Shown piece by piece: positions 27,943-39,143 of a DNA stretch of 64,000 nucleotides. The first letter of the stretch is position 1. Every line of letters starts with the position of its first letter. The stretch covers positions 620,001 through 684,000 of the forward strand of contig NZ_PIPJ01000001.1 in NCBI RefSeq assembly GCF_003987135.1, written 5' to 3'. Source of the DNA: Aliidiomarina iranensis (GTDB lineage Bacteria; Pseudomonadota; Gammaproteobacteria; Enterobacterales; Alteromonadaceae). The notes under the pieces are model-generated. The model was not told the origin of the DNA and made no database searches. It saw only the letters and a program-made list of their open reading frames with translations. Made by a program: the position numbers and the translations under genes.

Positions 27943-29126
27943 TGGTATTGAAACGTTGGTTAGGGGCGTTCGCGGCGGTTGCCTTTTTGGCTGCATGCTC
28001 CTCAACCGAAGGGCCAACCTATGCAGACCTCACGGAAATAACACCTGAGGTGAGCGGATCGATTGTTTGGCAAAGCAAAGTAGGAAGTGGTAGCGAGGGG
28101 CATTACTCTCGCTTGGTGCCAGCCATTCAAGACGATGTTATCTATGCCGCAGATCGTCATGGCTTGGTTGTGGCAATGAACCTAGAAAATGGTAATCAGC
28201 TCTGGAGCCAACGTTTAGGTGGGCGCCCAGGCTTTTTAAATCGCTACTTGCGCGGTGAAAGTGCGCGCATTAGTGGCATTACTGCCGCAGGTTCCATGCT
28301 TTTTATCGGTTCGGAAAACGGCGTAATCACGGCACTGAACTCAGATAATGGCGAGCTCATTTGGGAACAAAAAGTGCCTGGCGAAGTGTTATCAGCGCCT
28401 ACGGTTGGTGAAGGCCGCGTGGTTGCCCAACTGAGCAGTGGTTATGTTGTGGCACTGGCCGCTCGCACGGGTGAAATGCAGTGGAGTCACGAAGAAGAAG
28501 TATCCTTGCTATCGTTACGAGGCGTATCGCAGCCAGCGATCGAAAGTGGCGGTGTGATATTCGGAACAGCAACCGGTAAAGCCGTGGTATTGCTTGGCGA
28601 AACGGGCCAGCTCGCTTGGGAAGAGCGCTTAGCAACACCCTCTGGCGCAACTGAATTGGAACGCTTGGTTGATGTTGACGGATCCCCCTTAATCATTGGC
28701 GGCACCTTTTTTATGAGCGCCTTTAATGGTGAGCTTGTTGGATTGGAACTGCGTAGCGGTGAACCGATTTGGAAACAAGATCATGGCGCTTGGCGATCGC
28801 CCGTGCAGGCTGGCACACGCATAGTCTTAGTGAATCAAGATAGCCATTTGTTGGGCATCGATCGCCGAAACGGAATTGAGCTTTGGCGCAATAGTGATTT
28901 GTTCAATCGCAGCTTAACGGAACCGGCAGTGCTGGGTACCTATTTAGTAGCTGGCGATCGGTTTGGATATTTACATTGGTTCAACCGCAATGATGGCCGG
29001 TTAGTAGGCCGCCTTGAGTTAGAGGAAGATGTAGCGATTCAAGGGGCAATTCAGGTAGCCGGTGAAAACCTAGTGGTGCAAGATGCGAGTGGAAGCATTT
29101 ACGTAATTAGCCAGCAAGCACGTTAA
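27939..29126 (+). CDS. bamB: Outer membrane protein assembly factor BamB
   Basis: Lipoprotein of the BAM complex that inserts beta-barrel proteins into the outer membrane. The lipobox FLAAC puts the modified cysteine at residue 20. The body is an eight-bladed PQQ-type beta propeller with repeated segments such as GQLAWEERL, GELIWEQKV and GIELWRN. 395 residues, close to E. coli (392). Translationally coupled to yfgM. A hairpin with a partial T run follows before der. Confidence 0.96.
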   Translation: MMVLKRWLGAFAAVAFLAACSSTEGPTYADLTEITPEVSGSIVWQSKVGSGSEGHYSRLVPAIQDDVIYAADRHGLVVAMNLENGNQLWSQRLGGRPGFLNRYLRGESARISGITAAGSMLFIGSENGVITALNSDNGELIWEQKVPGEVLSAPTVGEGRVVAQLSSGYVVALAARTGEMQWSHEEEVSLLSLRGVSQPAIESGGVIFGTATGKAVVLLGETGQLAWEERLATPSGATELERLVDVDGSPLIIGGTFFMSAFNGELVGLELRSGEPIWKQDHGAWRSPVQAGTRIVLVNQDSHLLGIDRRNGIELWRNSDLFNRSLTEPAVLGTYLVAGDRFGYLHWFNRNDGRLVGRLELEEDVAIQGAIQVAGENLVVQDASGSIYVISQQAR

Positions 29127-29208
29127 TTTGCGAACATAGGGCTGGGAGTAGATACCTTAGCTTTTAGCATAAATTAATTTGCAAAGAATCGATGGCAATT
29201 GCCAATGA

Positions 29209-29246
29209 ACGCCTGAGGTGTTGATTCACCCTCAGGCGTATTTTAG
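29209..29246 (+). terminator. Hairpin between bamB and der
   Basis: ACGCCTGAGGTG pairs with CACCCTCAGGCGT with one bulge and a 6-base loop, followed by an A/T tract (ATTTTAGTTT). It may terminate bamB transcription partly, because der starts 20 bp later without another obvious promoter. Confidence 0.6.
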
Positions 29247-29265
29247 TTTAATGAGGACATAAAAA

Positions 29266-30717
29266 ATGTTACCAGTGGTTGCATTAGTTGGCCGCCCTAA
29301 CGTGGGTAAATCAACACTATTTAACCGGCTTACGCAAAGCCGTGATGCCCTGGTTGCAGATTTCCCCGGGTTAACTCGCGATCGCCAGTACGGCCAGGGG
29401 CATTACGAAGATTATAAATTCGTAGTGGTGGATACCGGCGGTATTCACGGTAAAGAAGAGGGCCTGGATTTAATGATGGCTCGGCAATCGTTGCAAGCAG
29501 TTGATGAAGCCGATGTTGTTCTATTTTTGGTTGATGCCCGGGAAGGTATTACGGCTGCGGATGAGTTTATTGCTGATTATCTTCGTAAGCAAAATAAAAA
29601 AATTCATTTAGTAGTGAACAAAGTTGATGGTATTGATGGTAATGCAGCTTCCGCTGATTTCTTTAGCCTTGGTTTAGGTGAACTCTGGCAAATTGCGGCG
29701 GCCCATGGCCGCGGTGTTACGCAATTATTGCAAGCAACGTTAGATCCGCTTGCGAATGAGTTTCCGGATATGCTTGCCAAAGAGGAAGCAAGCGAGGCAA
29801 CTGAGCTCACTGAGGCAGATGCCGAAGCTGAAATTGCACGTTTACAGGCGCAGCCCATTAAACTAGCGATCATTGGCCGGCCAAATGTAGGCAAATCAAC
29901 CCTAACTAACCGAATTTTGGGCGAAGAGCGGGTGGTTGTTTACGATATGCCCGGTACTACACGAGATAGCGTATATATTCCCATGGAGCGCGAAGGCCGG
30001 GAATATGTATTGATTGACACGGCAGGTGTGCGCCGCCGCGGCCGCATCGATATGGCGGTAGAAAAGTATTCCGTGGTGAAAACGCTGCAAGCTATTGAGA
30101 GTGCGAACGTGGTTATTCTTGTGGTTGATGCCCGAGAAACCATTAGTGATCAGGATTTAAACCTGCTCGGCTTCGTGTTAAATGCCGGCCGTTCGGTGGT
30201 AATCGCCGTAAATAAATGGGATGGTTTAGATACTGATGCGCGTGAGTGGATTAAAACTGAGCTCGATCGCCGTCTAGGTTTTGTGGATTTCGCTCGCCTG
30301 CATTTTATTTCGGCATTGCATGGTACCAACGTAGGCCATTTGTTTGAATCGGTACAAGAAGCCTATGCAAGTGCTACGCAACGCGTTAGTACAGCGCAGC
30401 TCACACGAATTATGGAATCAGCGCAAGAAGAGCATCAGCCGCCTTTAGTACGCGGCCGCCGAGTAAAATTAAAGTTCGCTCACGCCGGTGGTTATAACCC
30501 ACCTTTGATCGTGGTACATGGTAACCAAGTAACGGATTTGCCCAATAGTTATAAACGTTACTTAATTAACTATTTCCGCCGTTCGTTAAAACTCATGGGA
30601 ACGCCAATTAAAGTAGAGTTCCGCGAAGGGAAAAACCCATTTGCGGGTAAAAAGAATAATCTTACTTTATCGCAGCAACGTAAGCGCAAACGTATGATGC
30701 GGTTTGTTAAGAAATAA
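29266..30717 (+). CDS. der: Ribosome biogenesis GTPase Der (EngA)
   Basis: GTPase with two tandem G domains needed for 50S assembly. The first P-loop [12 protein letters not shown] is at residues 9-20 and the second [12 protein letters not shown] at about 205. Each G domain has its DTGG/DTAG switch and NKVD/NKWD base-recognition motif. The C-terminal KH-like domain ends with a basic tail ([14 protein letters not shown]). 483 residues against 490 in E. coli. The bamB-der order is conserved. Confidence 0.97.
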   Translation: MLPVVALVGRPNVGKSTLFNRLTQSRDALVADFPGLTRDRQYGQGHYEDYKFVVVDTGGIHGKEEGLDLMMARQSLQAVDEADVVLFLVDAREGITAADEFIADYLRKQNKKIHLVVNKVDGIDGNAASADFFSLGLGELWQIAAAHGRGVTQLLQATLDPLANEFPDMLAKEEASEATELTEADAEAEIARLQAQPIKLAIIGRPNVGKSTLTNRILGEERVVVYDMPGTTRDSVYIPMEREGREYVLIDTAGVRRRGRIDMAVEKYSVVKTLQAIESANVVILVVDARETISDQDLNLLGFVLNAGRSVVIAVNKWDGLDTDAREWIKTELDRRLGFVDFARLHFISALHGTNVGHLFESVQEAYASATQRVSTAQLTRIMESAQEEHQPPLVRGRRVKLKFAHAGGYNPPLIVVHGNQVTDLPNSYKRYLINYFRRSLKLMGTPIKVEFREGKNPFAGKKNNLTLSQQRKRKRMMRFVKK

Positions 30718-30814
30718 GCTTACGAAGCTGAGCAAGATTAGCATGTTTCGCAGTTGAACAAGGCGGCGCCGTATCAAAGCATAATCGTGGTTTGGCGAAG
30801 TAAAATATTTAGTG

Positions 30815-30843
30815 AGATGCATAGATAGATGCATAGTTAGATA
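30815..30843. repeat. 12-bp tandem repeat, 2.4 copies
   Basis: AGATGCATAGAT followed by AGATGCATAGTT and a partial third unit, in the gap after the der stop and before the shared terminator. Confidence 0.7.
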
Positions 30844-30857
30844 AACACTAAGGTAAA

Positions 30858-30890
30858 TAAAAAGGGCACTGCATTGGCAGTGCCCTTTTT
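30858..30890. terminator. Bidirectional terminator between der and hslO
   Basis: AAAAAGGGCACTGC pairs with GCAGTGCCCTTTTT around a 4-base loop; there are A and T tracts on both sides, so it serves both convergent genes. Confidence 0.95.
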
Positions 30891-30911
30891 GTTGTGGGGT
30901 ATTCAGCTAGG

Positions 30912-31784
30912 TTATTGAGTTTGCTCAGGTGCCGAATGTGCGTTCAATGCATCAATATCAAAACGGGTGTACACATATTCTGTGAGGCAATAATCGCAGG
31001 TTAGGCGTAATTCGCCGTCCTCATCAAGGATATTGTGTAATTCAGCCAACGAAACATTCCGCAAAGCCGAGGCGGTGCGTTCTCTCGAGCAGCCGCATGA
31101 AAACGTAACCGGATCTTCAGGATACAACTCGATAGTTTCCTCGTGATACAGCCGGTGTAAAACCTCTTCCGTAGCGAGTGTGAAAAGCTCTTCCGCGGTT
31201 ATGGTGCTAGCGAGTGTGCTTACATGCTCAAAGCTCGAATCTGTGTTTACGCCGGCAGGTAATACTTGCAAAAACAGCCCAGCCGCTTGGCCTTTATCTG
31301 CATCAGCAAATAACCAAATTCGCGTGGGTAGTTGCTCTGATTGCAAAAAATAACTCTCAATTGCTTCTGCTAAAGAATCACCTTCAATGGCCACCATACC
31401 TTGATACTTTTCACCATTGTTGGGCGTAAGCGTGATCACTAAATAAGCACCTTCGCCCACTAAGCTGCGAAAATCTTGCTGCTCCGGTTCACGGGTTAAA
31501 CGAGCTACGCCTCGCAAAGCTTGGCCATGGCTGCCATTTACGGTAGCAAAATTTAACGGCCCATCATTCCCCTGAATTTGCACGTTAATATGCCCCTCAA
31601 ACTTAAGGGTGGCTGTTAGCAGGCTAGTTACCGCCATTAATTCACCCAATAGTTGCTGCACTATTTTCGGATAATCATGGCCGGCCAACAAACTTTTGTA
31701 GCTCTCATGTAAACGCACAATCTCACCACGTACATCGTGATTAGTGAAAGCAAAACGAGCAATGGAATCTTGAGTTAGGCTCAT
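30912..31784 (-). CDS. hslO: Redox-regulated chaperone Hsp33 (HslO)
   Basis: Cytosolic holdase activated by oxidation and unfolding. The zinc-binding redox switch is complete: Cys230 and Cys232 (CGC) and Cys263 and Cys266 (CDYC). 290 residues, as in E. coli (292). It is 21 bp downstream of hslR, the conserved hslR-hslO operon, and is read leftward. Confidence 0.96.
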   Translation of the reverse strand: MSLTQDSIARFAFTNHDVRGEIVRLHESYKSLLAGHDYPKIVQQLLGELMAVTSLLTATLKFEGHINVQIQGNDGPLNFATVNGSHGQALRGVARLTREPEQQDFRSLVGEGAYLVITLTPNNGEKYQGMVAIEGDSLAEAIESYFLQSEQLPTRIWLFADADKGQAAGLFLQVLPAGVNTDSSFEHVSTLASTITAEELFTLATEEVLHRLYHEETIELYPEDPVTFSCGCSRERTASALRNVSLAELHNILDEDGELRLTCDYCLTEYVYTRFDIDALNAHSAPEQTQ

Positions 31785-31805
31785 ACGAGCTCCTGTTTCT
31801 TCAGG

Positions 31806-32198
31806 CTATTGATTTTTGAATTTGATGAGTTCACGCCGCTCTTTTTTATCGGGGCGGTGATCAGGATGCGGATTATACATCTGATTGAGCTTACGCGCCT
31901 CCGCATTTGCCTCTCGTTTGCGGATGCTTTCAGCTGTTTCTTCGTATAATTTTTGCGCTTCTGTGGCATTGCGCCGTTGTTCGCTGATAGCACGAACAAT
32001 CACTTCAACTTTATCGTGGCCACGTGGCACCACTAATTCAGCCCCTAACTCTACCGGTTTTGCGGGTTTACTCCGTTGGCCATTGTAAGTTACCTTGCCT
32101 GCTTGAACTGCAGTTCGAGCAAGCCCTCGGGTTTTAAAAAAGCGAGCCGCCCAGAGCCATTTATCGAGGCGAACAGCTACAGAGTCAGACATATTCAA
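31806..32198 (-). CDS. hslR: Ribosome-associated heat shock protein Hsp15 (HslR)
   Basis: Small S4-domain RNA-binding protein that rescues free 50S subunits carrying nascent chains. The S4 domain fills residues 8-70 (VRLDKWLWAARFFKTRGLA), followed by a basic helical tail. 130 residues against 133 in E. coli. First gene of the leftward hslR-hslO unit, divergent from the type II secretion operon across 150 bp. Confidence 0.95.
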   Translation of the reverse strand: MNMSDSVAVRLDKWLWAARFFKTRGLARTAVQAGKVTYNGQRSKPAKPVELGAELVVPRGHDKVEVIVRAISEQRRNATEAQKLYEETAESIRKREANAEARKLNQMYNPHPDHRPDKKERRELIKFKNQ

Positions 32199-32347
32199 GC
32201 CTTAGATTAAGGGTTTCAAAGCAATAGCTGTAGCCTATCACTTTTTGAAACATTTTTTTACAGAAACCGGCATTGTTGTTCCGGCTCGAGCAAGCTAGAA
32301 TGAGTGCTCTTATAACAAAAATTTAATAGCCGATTAGGCAGTGAAAC

Positions 32348-33214
32348 ATGAGAAGTACTTTCCCTAAGGGGCTCTCATTTAACGTGAGCTCGGGTTTAAT
32401 CAAGAATTTACTAACGTTGCTAGGTATCGTGCTGCTGCTTGTCGCGGCATGGTACGCTGCGGCTATCACTTGGCGGGTGTTAACGCCGGTTGATAGTGGG
32501 GCAAGCGTATTCAAACCGCAGGTAACCGCTAATCAATCAAATCGCAGCCGTGTTCGGCCGGAACAAATTGGCCAGCTGCATTTATTTGGTGAACGTGGCG
32601 CGGTGAACACGGTTGCGCAAAATCGTAGTGATGTGCCTCGAACCACCTTAAACATTCGCTTAGTTGGCGCAACTACTGCGCCAGATCCCGCTCGCTCTGC
32701 CGCCATTATTGAGCAAGGTGGGAATCAAAATACCTACGTAATCGATGAAACAATCGCATCAAGCCGCGCGGTTGTACGTGAAATTTATGTGGATCGTATT
32801 ATTCTGGAAAATAATGGCCGCTTAGAAACCTTGTTGTTAGAAGGTGTTGATGGCGCCGATACCGGTATTTCTTTAGTTACTTCAGCGCCTTCTCGGCCAG
32901 TGGAAGAAACAGCACCAGAGCGTATCGAAGACGTATCGTATCAAAATATTGGTGAGCTAATTAACATAAGCCCGGCGCAAGAGGGTGGGGAATTAATTGG
33001 CTATCGCTTGGCACCGAAAACGAACCCGGAAATATTTAATCAGGCAGGATTCCGCAGTGGTGATATTGCGGTGAGCTTAAATGGCTATGATTTAACCAAT
33101 GCGGCAGAAGCGTTGGTGATCATGAACGAAATACAAACGCTAACCAGCGCTACTGTTGTGGTTTTACGAGATGGTGATCTTGTTGAGCTGGAATTTAGCA
33201 TTCCGAATGAATAG
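32348..33214 (+). CDS. gspC: Type II secretion system protein GspC
   Basis: Inner-membrane clamp that joins the assembly platform to the secretin. One membrane segment at about residues 19-38 (LLTLLGIVLLLVAAWYAAA), then the homology region (about 75-165) and a C-terminal PDZ-like domain (about 200-288; GYRLAPKTNPEIFNQAGFRSGDIAVSLNG follows the PDZ pattern). 288 residues. First gene of the gsp operon, 10 bp before gspD. Confidence 0.93.
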   Translation: MRSTFPKGLSFNVSSGLIKNLLTLLGIVLLLVAAWYAAAITWRVLTPVDSGASVFKPQVTANQSNRSRVRPEQIGQLHLFGERGAVNTVAQNRSDVPRTTLNIRLVGATTAPDPARSAAIIEQGGNQNTYVIDETIASSRAVVREIYVDRIILENNGRLETLLLEGVDGADTGISLVTSAPSRPVEETAPERIEDVSYQNIGELINISPAQEGGELIGYRLAPKTNPEIFNQAGFRSGDIAVSLNGYDLTNAAEALVIMNEIQTLTSATVVVLRDGDLVELEFSIPNE

Positions 33215-33224
33215 GTAATTATAC

Positions 33225-35318
33225 ATGCGCATTTTATCACGATTTTTTGGTTTAACCTTAGCGGCAACCATTGCCATGGTGCCGGCTAGTGCGATTTCAC
33301 AAGAAGAGTATTCGGCCAGCTTTAAGAACACCGATATCAATGAATTTATTCAAGCGGTAAGCCGGAATTTAGAAGAAACCATCATTATTGATCCCGAGGT
33401 GCGTGGGCGCATCAATGTGCGTAGTTACTATTCAATGGACCGCGAGCAATATTACAGCTTCTTTTTGAACGTTCTAGAAGTCTATGGTTATGCGGTCATT
33501 CGCATGGATAACAATGTGTTAAAAGTTATTCGTGATCGGGATGCGAAAACTGAAGCCGTTCCTATTGTTGAGGGCGATGCCTATTCGGGAGATGAGTGGG
33601 TGGTTCGGGTGATTCCATTGCAAAACGTTACAGTCCGGGAGTTAGGCCCGCTTTTGCGCCAGTTTAATGATCAAACCGGCGGTGGCATTGTGGCTACCTA
33701 TGATCCATCCAACGTAATTATGCTTTCTGGGCGTGCTGCAGTTTTGAACCAGCTTGCCGAAATTGTACAACGTGTCGACCGTGCAGGTAATGCAGAAGTA
33801 GAGGTTGTGCAACTGCAGCATGCTTCTGCTGCCGAAATGGTTCGGATAGCACAAAGTGTTTTTCAACAGCAGGGTACTTCAATTCCAGAAATGAGAATTC
33901 CACGCCTTTCCGCTGATGAACGTACCAACCGAGTGCTTGTAAGCGGACAACCAGAAGCGCGAGAACGGGTAATTCGCCTAATTCGCCAGCTTGATACAGA
34001 AATGGAAACGAGCGGTAATACGCGTGTGTTCTATCTGAAGTATGCGAAAGCGGAAGAAATGGTTACGCTTCTGCGGGGAATGACAGATACCATTATTGCT
34101 GAGGAGCGAGCTGCGGCTGCCGGCTCGAGTTCAAATGGCGCGGCACGTTCTACTCAAGGCCGCGGCGGTAACGTAAGTATTGAAGCACACGAAGCAACCA
34201 ATGCCATTGTGGTTACTGCCCAGCCCGACGTGATTCGCTCAATCGAAGGTGTGATTGGTCAACTTGATATTCGCCGCGCGCAAGTGTTGGTTGAAGCCAT
34301 CATTGTTGAGGTATTTGAAGGCGATGGCACCAATTTTGGAATTCAGTGGGCCAGTGAAGATATCGGCTTGATGCAACACAGCAACGGCCAAATGGTGCCC
34401 ATTGGGCAGCTTGGTGTTGCGGTTGAAGCGGCGCGAACACAAGAAGGCGCAGAAACAACGCGGGTAGACAACGCAGGCAATGAATTTACTACTCGTGAAC
34501 CGGATCGCCGCGGTGATTTTTCCTTGTTAGCCAATTTATTAGGCAATGCCAACGGCTTGCTCTTCGGAACAGTTGAAGATGGCTGGGCTGCGGTTGTGCA
34601 GGCGGTAGCGACAACAACCAACTCCAACATTCTCTCTGCTCCGAGTATTACTACATTAGATAACCAGGAAGCCAATATCTTGGTGGGCCAAGAAGTGCCT
34701 ACATTAACTGGTGCCACTGCGGGTGCAAATAACGATAACCCATTTCAAACCATTGATCGCCGTGAGGTAGGTGTGCGCTTGCGGGTAACACCACAAATCA
34801 ATGAAGGCGATGCAGTTCAGCTCATTATCGAACAAGAGGTATCGAGTATTGCCGGTTCAACAGCCGTTGATGTGACCTTCAATAAACGAGAATTGAGCAC
34901 CACTGTGCTAGCTCGAGATGGAGAGACCATTGTACTCGGTGGCTTGATTGATGAAGATGTGCAAGAAAGCTTATCCAAGGTGCCATTGCTTGGTGATATT
35001 CCATTGGTGGGTCATTTATTTAAATCAACCAGTGTAACCACGCGCAAGCGTAACCTGATGATTTTCATTCGGCCGACGATTATCCGCGATGACACCACTA
35101 TGGGGCAATTGAGCCAACGCAAATATAGCTATATGCGTGCGCAACAGGTTGAACAACGCCAACGTGGAATTTCCTTACGCCGCGACGATACGGTGCCAGT
35201 ATTACCAGAGTGGGGTGATGATGCCGATTTACCACCTGAGTATCAGCGCTTTTTAGATGAATGGCGCCGTGAAATCGAGGATATGCGCCGTGAAGCGGAG
35301 GCTGGGAGCGAGCAATGA
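33225..35318 (+). CDS. gspD: Type II secretion system secretin GspD
   Basis: Outer-membrane secretin pore. Signal peptide at residues 1-25, then N0 and N1-N3 domains (repeated VVTAQPDVI-type KH folds), and the C-terminal secretin domain with [16 protein letters not shown], the classical secretin signature. 697 residues. The C terminus is acidic and basic mixed, where an S domain would bind a pilotin; no pilotin gene is in the operon. Its stop overlaps the gspE start by 4 bp. Confidence 0.97.
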   Translation: MRILSRFFGLTLAATIAMVPASAISQEEYSASFKNTDINEFIQAVSRNLEETIIIDPEVRGRINVRSYYSMDREQYYSFFLNVLEVYGYAVIRMDNNVLKVIRDRDAKTEAVPIVEGDAYSGDEWVVRVIPLQNVTVRELGPLLRQFNDQTGGGIVATYDPSNVIMLSGRAAVLNQLAEIVQRVDRAGNAEVEVVQLQHASAAEMVRIAQSVFQQQGTSIPEMRIPRLSADERTNRVLVSGQPEARERVIRLIRQLDTEMETSGNTRVFYLKYAKAEEMVTLLRGMTDTIIAEERAAAAGSSSNGAARSTQGRGGNVSIEAHEATNAIVVTAQPDVIRSIEGVIGQLDIRRAQVLVEAIIVEVFEGDGTNFGIQWASEDIGLMQHSNGQMVPIGQLGVAVEAARTQEGAETTRVDNAGNEFTTREPDRRGDFSLLANLLGNANGLLFGTVEDGWAAVVQAVATTTNSNILSAPSITTLDNQEANILVGQEVPTLTGATAGANNDNPFQTIDRREVGVRLRVTPQINEGDAVQLIIEQEVSSIAGSTAVDVTFNKRELSTTVLARDGETIVLGGLIDEDVQESLSKVPLLGDIPLVGHLFKSTSVTTRKRNLMIFIRPTIIRDDTTMGQLSQRKYSYMRAQQVEQRQRGISLRRDDTVPVLPEWGDDADLPPEYQRFLDEWRREIEDMRREAEAGSEQ

Positions 35319-36910
35319 GTGAGCAACAAGCAGCGCCGGTAGCAGGCATTTCTAAGGCAACCAGTGATGCCATTCAGCAACTTCCAGATGAACAGGCGGT
35401 AACAGAACAGTTAACTGGGGAAGCAGTTGAGCAAAGTGGTAAAGGCCACAAGCGTGTACCTTATGCGTTTGCTAAACGCTATGGCGTAGTGCTCACCTAT
35501 GAGGGTGAGCAACCCATTTTGAATAGCCGCAGCCAACCAAGCCCGCAAACTTTGCATGAAGTGCGGCGTTTGCTGGGCCAGCCATTTAAGGTGCAAGCAC
35601 ACAGTACGCAAGATTTTGAAGTGTTGTTGAGCCAGGCATATCAGCGCGATTCGTCTGAGGCGAAACAACTGATGGAAGATATCGGTAACGAGGTAAATTT
35701 ATTTTCACTTGCCGAAGAGTTGCCGCAAACAGAAGATTTACTTGATAGCGAAGATGATGCACCCATTATCAAGCTCATTAACGCGATGCTTAGTGAAGCC
35801 ATCAAAGAGGGCGCTTCTGATATCCATATTGAAACCTTCGAAAAAGATTTAGTAATTCGTTTTCGTATCGATGGCGTGCTGCGTGAAATTCTGCGCCCGC
35901 ACCGGAAACTTGCAAGTTTACTAGTTTCGCGAATTAAGGTTATGGCGCAGCTGGATATCGCCGAAAAACGCTTACCGCAAGATGGCCGTATTTCATTGTT
36001 GATTGCCGGGCGTGCGGTTGATGTGCGGGTTTCTACTATGCCTTCGAGCCATGGCGAGCGAGCAGTGCTGCGGCTTTTAGATAAAAATAATGCGCAATTG
36101 GATTTAACGGAACTTGGCATGACCGATGCCAATCGCGTTATTTTTTCCAGCTTAATTAACAAACCGCACGGTATTATTTTGGTTACCGGGCCTACGGGTT
36201 CAGGTAAAAGTACTACTTTGTATGCGGGCCTTTCAGAAATAAATACGAAAGATCGCAATATTCTCACGGTTGAAGATCCGATTGAATATGCGTTAGAAGG
36301 CGTGGGCCAAATGCAGGTTAACCCGCGGGTTGATATGACATTTGCTCGCGGTTTGCGAGCTATTTTACGGCAAGATCCCGATGTGGTGATGGTAGGTGAA
36401 ATCCGTGATGGTGAAACTGCACAAATTGCAGTGCAAGCCTCGCTCACCGGGCACTTGGTGCTCTCAACTTTACACACTAACACAGCAGCTGGCGCCATTA
36501 CCCGTTTAGAAGATATGGGTATCGAACCTTTCTTGTTGTCGTCGAGTTTATTGGCGGTGTTATCGCAGCGATTAGTGCGCACCCTTTGTAAGGATTGCCG
36601 TAAGTTACATGTAGCCAGTGCGGAAGAGTGTCAGTTATTGGGTGTTAGCGCGGAAAATCCACCAGAAATTTATAGCCCGCGCGGCTGTGAGAAATGTAAT
36701 CACACGGGATATCGCGGCCGAACCGGCATTCATGAAATGCTAGTAGTTGACGATAAAGTGCGGGAACTAGTGCATAACGGCCAGGGCGAACAGGCAATCG
36801 AGCGCTATATTCGAACCACAACACCAGGTATTCGCCAAGATGGTCGAGATAAAATTTTAGCAGGCAAAACTACGCTTGAGGAAGTCCTCCGCGTTACTCG
36901 CGAGGAATAA
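35315..36910 (+). CDS. gspE: Type II secretion system ATPase GspE
   Basis: Cytoplasmic hexameric ATPase that drives pseudopilus assembly. Walker [10 protein letters not shown] at residues 291-299, Asp box and Walker B in [16 protein letters not shown], His box LVLSTLHTN. The zinc-binding tetracysteine element is present (CKDC near 424 and CEKC near 458). 531 residues. Overlaps gspD; gspF starts 4 bp after its stop. Confidence 0.97.
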   Translation: MSEQQAAPVAGISKATSDAIQQLPDEQAVTEQLTGEAVEQSGKGHKRVPYAFAKRYGVVLTYEGEQPILNSRSQPSPQTLHEVRRLLGQPFKVQAHSTQDFEVLLSQAYQRDSSEAKQLMEDIGNEVNLFSLAEELPQTEDLLDSEDDAPIIKLINAMLSEAIKEGASDIHIETFEKDLVIRFRIDGVLREILRPHRKLASLLVSRIKVMAQLDIAEKRLPQDGRISLLIAGRAVDVRVSTMPSSHGERAVLRLLDKNNAQLDLTELGMTDANRVIFSSLINKPHGIILVTGPTGSGKSTTLYAGLSEINTKDRNILTVEDPIEYALEGVGQMQVNPRVDMTFARGLRAILRQDPDVVMVGEIRDGETAQIAVQASLTGHLVLSTLHTNTAAGAITRLEDMGIEPFLLSSSLLAVLSQRLVRTLCKDCRKLHVASAEECQLLGVSAENPPEIYSPRGCEKCNHTGYRGRTGIHEMLVVDDKVRELVHNGQGEQAIERYIRTTTPGIRQDGRDKILAGKTTLEEVLRVTREE

Positions 36911-36913
36911 TTT

Positions 36914-38134
36914 ATGCCAGCATTTTCCTATGAAGCCCTCGATAAACAGGGCCTGAAAAAAACAGGTGTGCTAGAGGCCGATACTGAGCGGCAGATTCGT
37001 TCGCAACTGCGCGAGCAAGGTTTACTACCCCTTAGCGTTGAAGCCGCTAGTGCAGAAGAAAAAGGAACATCGCGTAAACGCAGCCTCTTTCAGCGCAAGA
37101 TTAAAACTCATGATCTAGCGTTAATCACTCGCCAGCTGGCTACCTTGGTGGAAGCGGCATTGCCCATTGAACAAGCATTGTTGGCTGTCGCCGAGCAAAC
37201 CGATAAGCCGCGCTTGCAAAAGATGTTGATGTCGGTGCGAAGCCGTGTTGTTGAAGGGTACAGTTTAGCCGATGGCATGCGCGATTTCCCGGGGGTGTTC
37301 GATGATTTGTATTGCGCCATGGTAGGCGCGGGCGAAAAATCTGGGCACCTTGATGAGGTGCTTAACCGTTTGGCTGATTACACCGAACAGCGGCAAGCAA
37401 TGAACAGCCAAATCACGCAAGCTGCCGTGTATCCTATCGTGTTATCCATAGTGGCTTTCGGTGTGATTGCATTCTTACTTGCTGTAGTAGTGCCACAAAT
37501 TGTTGATCAATTCGATAGCCTCGGTCAGGAGCTGCCCATGATTACGCAAATTCTTATCGCGATTAGTGATTTCTTACGCAGTTACGGTGTCTATCTGTTT
37601 TTTGCATTTTTAATTGCGTTTTTTGCCATAAAGCGCTTGTTACAAGTAACACGATATCGCTACATGTTGCACAAGCGCCTCTTACATTTACCTTTTGTAG
37701 GTAATTTAGTCCGTACGGTGAACACTTCACGCTTCGCACGAACATTGAGCATCCTCTCGGCCTCAGCAGTACCGCTGCTCGAAGGTTTGCGAATTTCCGG
37801 CTCAGTACTCGGTAATTTACGTATGCGCGAGGTAGTTGAAATAGCCGCCGATAGGGTTCGTGAAGGTACCAGCTTACGCGCGTCCCTAGCGGATAGTAAG
37901 TTATTCCCACCTATGATGTTGCACATGATCGCATCAGGTGAAAAAAGTGGTGAACTTGAGCAAATGCTGCGCCGCTGTGCAGATAACCAAGATAATGAAT
38001 TTTCTGCGGTAGTGAATATTTCCTTAAAAGTATTTGAACCCTTGCTCATCGTAACGATGGCCTTTGTGGTTCTTTTTATTGTTTTGGCGGTGATGCTGCC
38101 AATACTCGCTCTTAATACAATAGCAGGTGGTTGA
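36914..38134 (+). CDS. gspF: Type II secretion system inner membrane protein GspF
   Basis: Polytopic platform protein with two homologous cytoplasmic helical domains and three membrane segments (about residues 170-195, 220-240 and 370-400). AFSYEALDKQGLKKTGVLEA at the start and the two GEKSG motifs are typical. 406 residues. The stop lies within the gspG upstream region. Confidence 0.96.
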   Translation: MPAFSYEALDKQGLKKTGVLEADTERQIRSQLREQGLLPLSVEAASAEEKGTSRKRSLFQRKIKTHDLALITRQLATLVEAALPIEQALLAVAEQTDKPRLQKMLMSVRSRVVEGYSLADGMRDFPGVFDDLYCAMVGAGEKSGHLDEVLNRLADYTEQRQAMNSQITQAAVYPIVLSIVAFGVIAFLLAVVVPQIVDQFDSLGQELPMITQILIAISDFLRSYGVYLFFAFLIAFFAIKRLLQVTRYRYMLHKRLLHLPFVGNLVRTVNTSRFARTLSILSASAVPLLEGLRISGSVLGNLRMREVVEIAADRVREGTSLRASLADSKLFPPMMLHMIASGEKSGELEQMLRRCADNQDNEFSAVVNISLKVFEPLLIVTMAFVVLFIVLAVMLPILALNTIAGG

Positions 38135-38136
38135 AG

Positions 38137-38574
38137 ATGAGAATGAAACAGCAAAGTGGTTTCACCATGCTAGAGATGATGGTGGTAATTGTAATTTTAG
38201 GCATTATGGCAACCTTGGTTGTGCCGCAAATTTTCGGTCAACGGGAACAAGCTGATATGCAAAAAGCAGTATCCGATATCACAGCTTTGGAAAACGCGAT
38301 GGAAATGTATCGCGTGCAAAATGGTATTTACCCTACAACTGAACAGGGCTTAGAAGCACTGGTTGTTGAACCACAAAGCGATCCGCGGCCGCGGAATTAT
38401 CAAACGGATGGCTATATTCGCCGTTTACCTGCAGATCCTTGGGGCTTTGAATATCGCTTGTTGAGCCCAGGCCAAAATGGCCGGTTTGATATCTTCAGTG
38501 TGGGCCCTGATGGTCAACCGGGCACACAAGATGATATCGGTAACTGGAATATGCACGATAGAGAAGAGAACTAA
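38137..38574 (+). CDS. gspG: Type II secretion major pseudopilin GspG
   Basis: Main subunit of the pseudopilus. Prepilin cleavage site SGFTMLEMMVVIVILG with Glu at +5, then the pseudopilin beta domain with the calcium-binding C-terminal region (SVGPDGQPGTQDDIGNW). 145 residues. I use the ATG at 38137, which has AGGTGG six bases upstream; a TTG at 38131 is less likely and the ATG at 38143 is a further option. Confidence 0.96.
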   Translation: MRMKQQSGFTMLEMMVVIVILGIMATLVVPQIFGQREQADMQKAVSDITALENAMEMYRVQNGIYPTTEQGLEALVVEPQSDPRPRNYQTDGYIRRLPADPWGFEYRLLSPGQNGRFDIFSVGPDGQPGTQDDIGNWNMHDREEN

Positions 38575-38582
38575 GCAACTTT

Positions 38583-39143
38583 ATGCGGAAAAGAGCGCGT
38601 GGTTTCACTTTAATTGAAGTGATGATGACCATTTTAATCATTGGCGTTGCGGCTATGGTGGTGGTATTTAACACGCCTACGCAACGCTTTGGTGATAGCG
38701 CCGAAGATGCCGCTGAACGGTTTCTCCAACAAATGCACCATGCCCGCGAGCAAGCCTTATTGCGTAATTACGTTTACGGTATTGAGGTGGAAGACAACAG
38801 TTATAGTTTCTATCGATGGGAAGAACAAGCTTGGCAGTTGGTTACTGAAACGCCGTTAGCGCCGGTAACAGCGCCGGAATTGGTTTCTATTGAGTTGGAA
38901 ATGGGTGATTTCCGCCTACTTGATAATATGGAAGACGACCGCGATGCCATATTTGGCCGTGATGTCCGCCGAGATAATCAAGAAGAGGAAGTGCCAAAAC
39001 CAACGATTTTGATTTTTGAAAGCACGGAATTCGTGCCCTTTAGCTTACTTTTCACTAATACAGAAACAAATACCAGCATATTTGCAGTAGATGGGCGCAG
39101 CGGTATTCAGCTTCAACTAGAGGAGCGGGATACATGGTATTAA
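38583..39143 (+). CDS. gspH: Type II secretion minor pseudopilin GspH
   Basis: Prepilin-type leader RGFTLIEVMMTILIIG with Glu at +5. The 186-residue length and position between gspG and gspI identify GspH, a component of the pseudopilus tip. The middle part is acidic and poorly conserved, as usual. It overlaps gspI by 10 bp. Confidence 0.92.
   Translation: MRKRARGFTLIEVMMTILIIGVAAMVVVFNTPTQRFGDSAEDAAERFLQQMHHAREQALLRNYVYGIEVEDNSYSFYRWEEQAWQLVTETPLAPVTAPELVSIELEMGDFRLLDNMEDDRDAIFGRDVRRDNQEEEVPKPTILIFESTEFVPFSLLFTNTETNTSIFAVDGRSGIQLQLEERDTWY

Noticed and set aside
35641-36582. A 313-codon frame antisense to gspE
   Set aside because: Lies wholly opposite a well-recognised gene, with Ser/Arg-rich composition typical of antisense frames.
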